From the NCBI GenBank assembly GCA_902494135.1, contig CABUSE010000089.1, forward strand, positions 1-5,961: 5,961 nt of DNA, read 5' to 3'. Within the stretch, counting starts at the first letter, position 1, and every line of letters starts with the position of its first letter. The DNA comes from an uncultured Collinsella sp. Its GTDB lineage: Bacteria; Actinomycetota; Coriobacteriia; Coriobacteriales; Coriobacteriaceae. Below the pieces are notes generated by a model. It made no database searches, was not told where the DNA came from, and worked only from the letters and a program-made list of their open reading frames with translations. Shown in pieces: positions 4,696 to 5,961 of the stretch. The translations under genes were made by a program, and so were the position numbers.

Positions 4696-4726
4696 TTGCG
4701 TCGGTGTCCGCGCGGCTCGGTATACT
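4696..4726 (+). promoter_or_regulatory. Candidate pcrA promoter
   Basis: TATACT (4721-4726) is a strong -10 match. TTGCGT (4696-4701) is the best -35 but with a 19-nt spacer; TGCGTC one base later gives 18. Transcription would start near 4733, leaving a leader of about 55 nt before the ATG at 4788. Between the REP-like element and this promoter (4652-4695) I see nothing specific. Confidence 0.55.
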
Positions 4727-4787
4727 GGTACGGCTCAAACTATGGCGCTGCCCGCAGGCGCGCCGTCCGTCAGATGAGGAGTCGCCC

Positions 4788-5961
4788 ATGACCCAGCCCT
4801 TGCCCTGGGAAAAGAATGCCGCGGTACCCGTGCCGCCCGCGCCGGAACCCGTGCCGCTTGATGCATACACTGCCCCCGCTGCGCCGGAGCCCGAGCTCGT
4901 CCCGCTCGACATCTACGATGCTCCCGCACCGGCACCCAAGCCCGCTAAGCCGCTCGTCGACATCGACAGCCTTAACCCCGCCCAGCGCGAGGCCGTCCTG
5001 ACGACCGAGGGTCCGTTGCTGGTCCTTGCCGGTGCTGGCTCGGGCAAGACCCGCGTCCTGACCTTCCGCATCGCCCATATGCTCGGCGACCTGGGTGTTA
5101 AGCCCTGGCAGATCCTTGCCATCACGTTTACCAACAAGGCCGCGGCCGAGATGCGCGAGCGTCTGGCGGCACTTATTCCCAGCGGTACCCGTGGCATGTG
5201 GGTGTGCACCTTCCATGCCATGTGTGTGCGCATGCTGCGCGAGGACGCCGATCTGCTGGGCTACACCGGTCAGTTCACCATCTACGATGACGACGATTCC
5301 AAGCGCATGGTGCGCGACATTATGCAGGCGTTCGGCATCGAGCAAAAGCAGTTCCCCATCAACATGATTCGCAGCAAGATCAGCTCGGCCAAAAACGCCA
5401 TGATCGGCCCCGAGGACATGCTCAAATCCGCCGACAGCCCCAACGACAAAAAGGCCGCACAGGTCTATATGGAGCTGGAGCGCCGCCTGCGCGCCGCCAA
5501 CGCGATGGACTTCGACGACCTGCTCGTGCGCACGCTCGAGCTGCTGCGCACCCGCCCCGAGGTGCTCGACAAGTACCAGGAGCGCTTCCGCTACATTAGC
5601 GTCGACGAGTATCAGGACACCAACCACGTCCAGTACGAGATCGCTAACCTATTGGCCGCCAAGTACCAAAATCTCATGGTCGTAGGCGACGATGACCAGT
5701 CCATTTATAGCTGGCGCGGCGCCGACATCACCAACATCCTGGACTTTGAGAAGGACTTTAAAAACTGCAAGACCGTCAAGCTGGAGCAGAACTACCGCTC
5801 CACGGGTCACATCCTGAGCGCCGCCAATGCCGTTGTTCGTCACAACTCGCAGCGCAAGGACAAGCGCCTGTTTACGGCCGAGGGCGATGGCGAGAAGATC
5901 CAGGCCTTCCAGGCGAGCGACGAGCGCGACGAGGGCCGCTGGATTGCCGGTGAGATCGAGA
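4788..5961 (+). CDS. pcrA: ATP-dependent DNA helicase PcrA/UvrD, N-terminal part (3' end outside window)
   Basis: 391 codons of a superfamily 1A 3'-5' DNA helicase are present, about half of the usual 700-800 residues; the frame runs off the window edge. It unwinds DNA in nucleotide-excision and mismatch-type repair and removes RecA or stalled polymerase. Visible motifs in order: Q motif LNPAQREAV (62-70), Walker A AGAGSGKT (81-88), Ia ITFTNKAAAEM (112-122), Ib TFHAMCVRML (141-150), AMDFDDLL (239-246), Walker B VDEYQDTN (272-279), motif III VVGDDDQSIYSWRGAD (298-313), motif IV LEQNYRST (332-339). ATG 4788 has GAGGAG (4776-4781), 6 nt upstream. Before the Q motif lies a Pro/Ala/Glu-rich tail of about 57 residues, longer than in typical PcrA, with two imperfect copies of an APEP..VPLD.Y.APA unit. 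The gene has its own promoter and appears intact in the visible part. UvrD and PcrA names are interchangeable here. Confidence 0.95.
   Translation, partial: MTQPLPWEKNAAVPVPPAPEPVPLDAYTAPAAPEPELVPLDIYDAPAPAPKPAKPLVDIDSLNPAQREAVLTTEGPLLVLAGAGSGKTRVLTFRIAHMLGDLGVKPWQILAITFTNKAAAEMRERLAALIPSGTRGMWVCTFHAMCVRMLREDADLLGYTGQFTIYDDDDSKRMVRDIMQAFGIEQKQFPINMIRSKISSAKNAMIGPEDMLKSADSPNDKKAAQVYMELERRLRAANAMDFDDLLVRTLELLRTRPEVLDKYQERFRYISVDEYQDTNHVQYEIANLLAAKYQNLMVVGDDDQSIYSWRGADITNILDFEKDFKNCKTVKLEQNYRSTGHILSAANAVVRHNSQRKDKRLFTAEGDGEKIQAFQASDERDEGRWIAGEIE

Noticed and set aside
4770..5627. 285-codon minus-strand frame opposite pcrA
   Set aside because: The opposite strand encodes an intact helicase with all ordered motifs; the minus-strand product has a shadow-like composition and no Shine-Dalgarno.
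1..5961. CRISPR array, tRNA, rRNA, insertion sequence, phage or defence genes
   Set aside because: No direct-repeat array, cloverleaf, rRNA core motif, transposase, integrase or nuclease/toxin domain was seen on either strand.

Overview
The window is a GC-rich (roughly 60%), densely coded bacterial chromosome segment with strong Shine-Dalgarno sequences. Codon use, an Actinobacteria-like PcrA with a Pro/Ala/Glu-rich N-terminal tail, and gut-type BceS-like signalling fit a member of the Coriobacteriia, most likely Collinsella or a close relative. The taxonomic call is inference, not proof. No phage, insertion sequence, CRISPR array, tRNA, rRNA or recognisable defence system is visible.

Layout: (1) 1-654, the 3' part of an unrecognised protein gene (+). 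(2) 655-831, an intergenic leader with an AT-rich palindrome, candidate promoters and possible RNA structure. (3) 832-2556, a two-component system (+): an OmpR/PhoB-type response regulator, then 9 nt later an intramembrane-sensing histidine kinase of the BceS type. (4) 2557-2759, a bidirectional intrinsic terminator followed by a 131-nt imperfect hairpin between convergent genes. (5) 2760-3197, a universal stress protein (-). (6) 3198-3447, a divergent intergenic region with two strong GC hairpins in the stress-protein leader and a candidate uppP promoter. (7) 3448-4431, uppP, undecaprenyl-diphosphatase (+), probably starting at TTG and carrying an unusual Ala-rich/acidic insertion. (8) 4432-4787, a non-coding stretch with a 100-nt near-continuous hairpin that includes the uppP terminator, a 72-nt REP-like palindrome and the pcrA promoter. 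(9) 4788-5961, the N-terminal 391 codons of a PcrA/UvrD helicase (+), cut by the window edge.

Functional reading: BceRS-type systems typically answer cell-wall antibiotics that act on lipid II cycle intermediates such as undecaprenyl pyrophosphate, which is the substrate of UppP. The two lie less than 1 kb apart, with no BceAB-type ABC transporter between or beside them in the window. A link between this apparently transporter-less kinase pair and uppP is a reasonable hypothesis, not a demonstrated one. The least explained part of the window is its intergenic DNA. Each non-coding gap carries a long inverted repeat or strong hairpin, two of them 100 nt or more and one resembling REP/RAYT-type palindromes.
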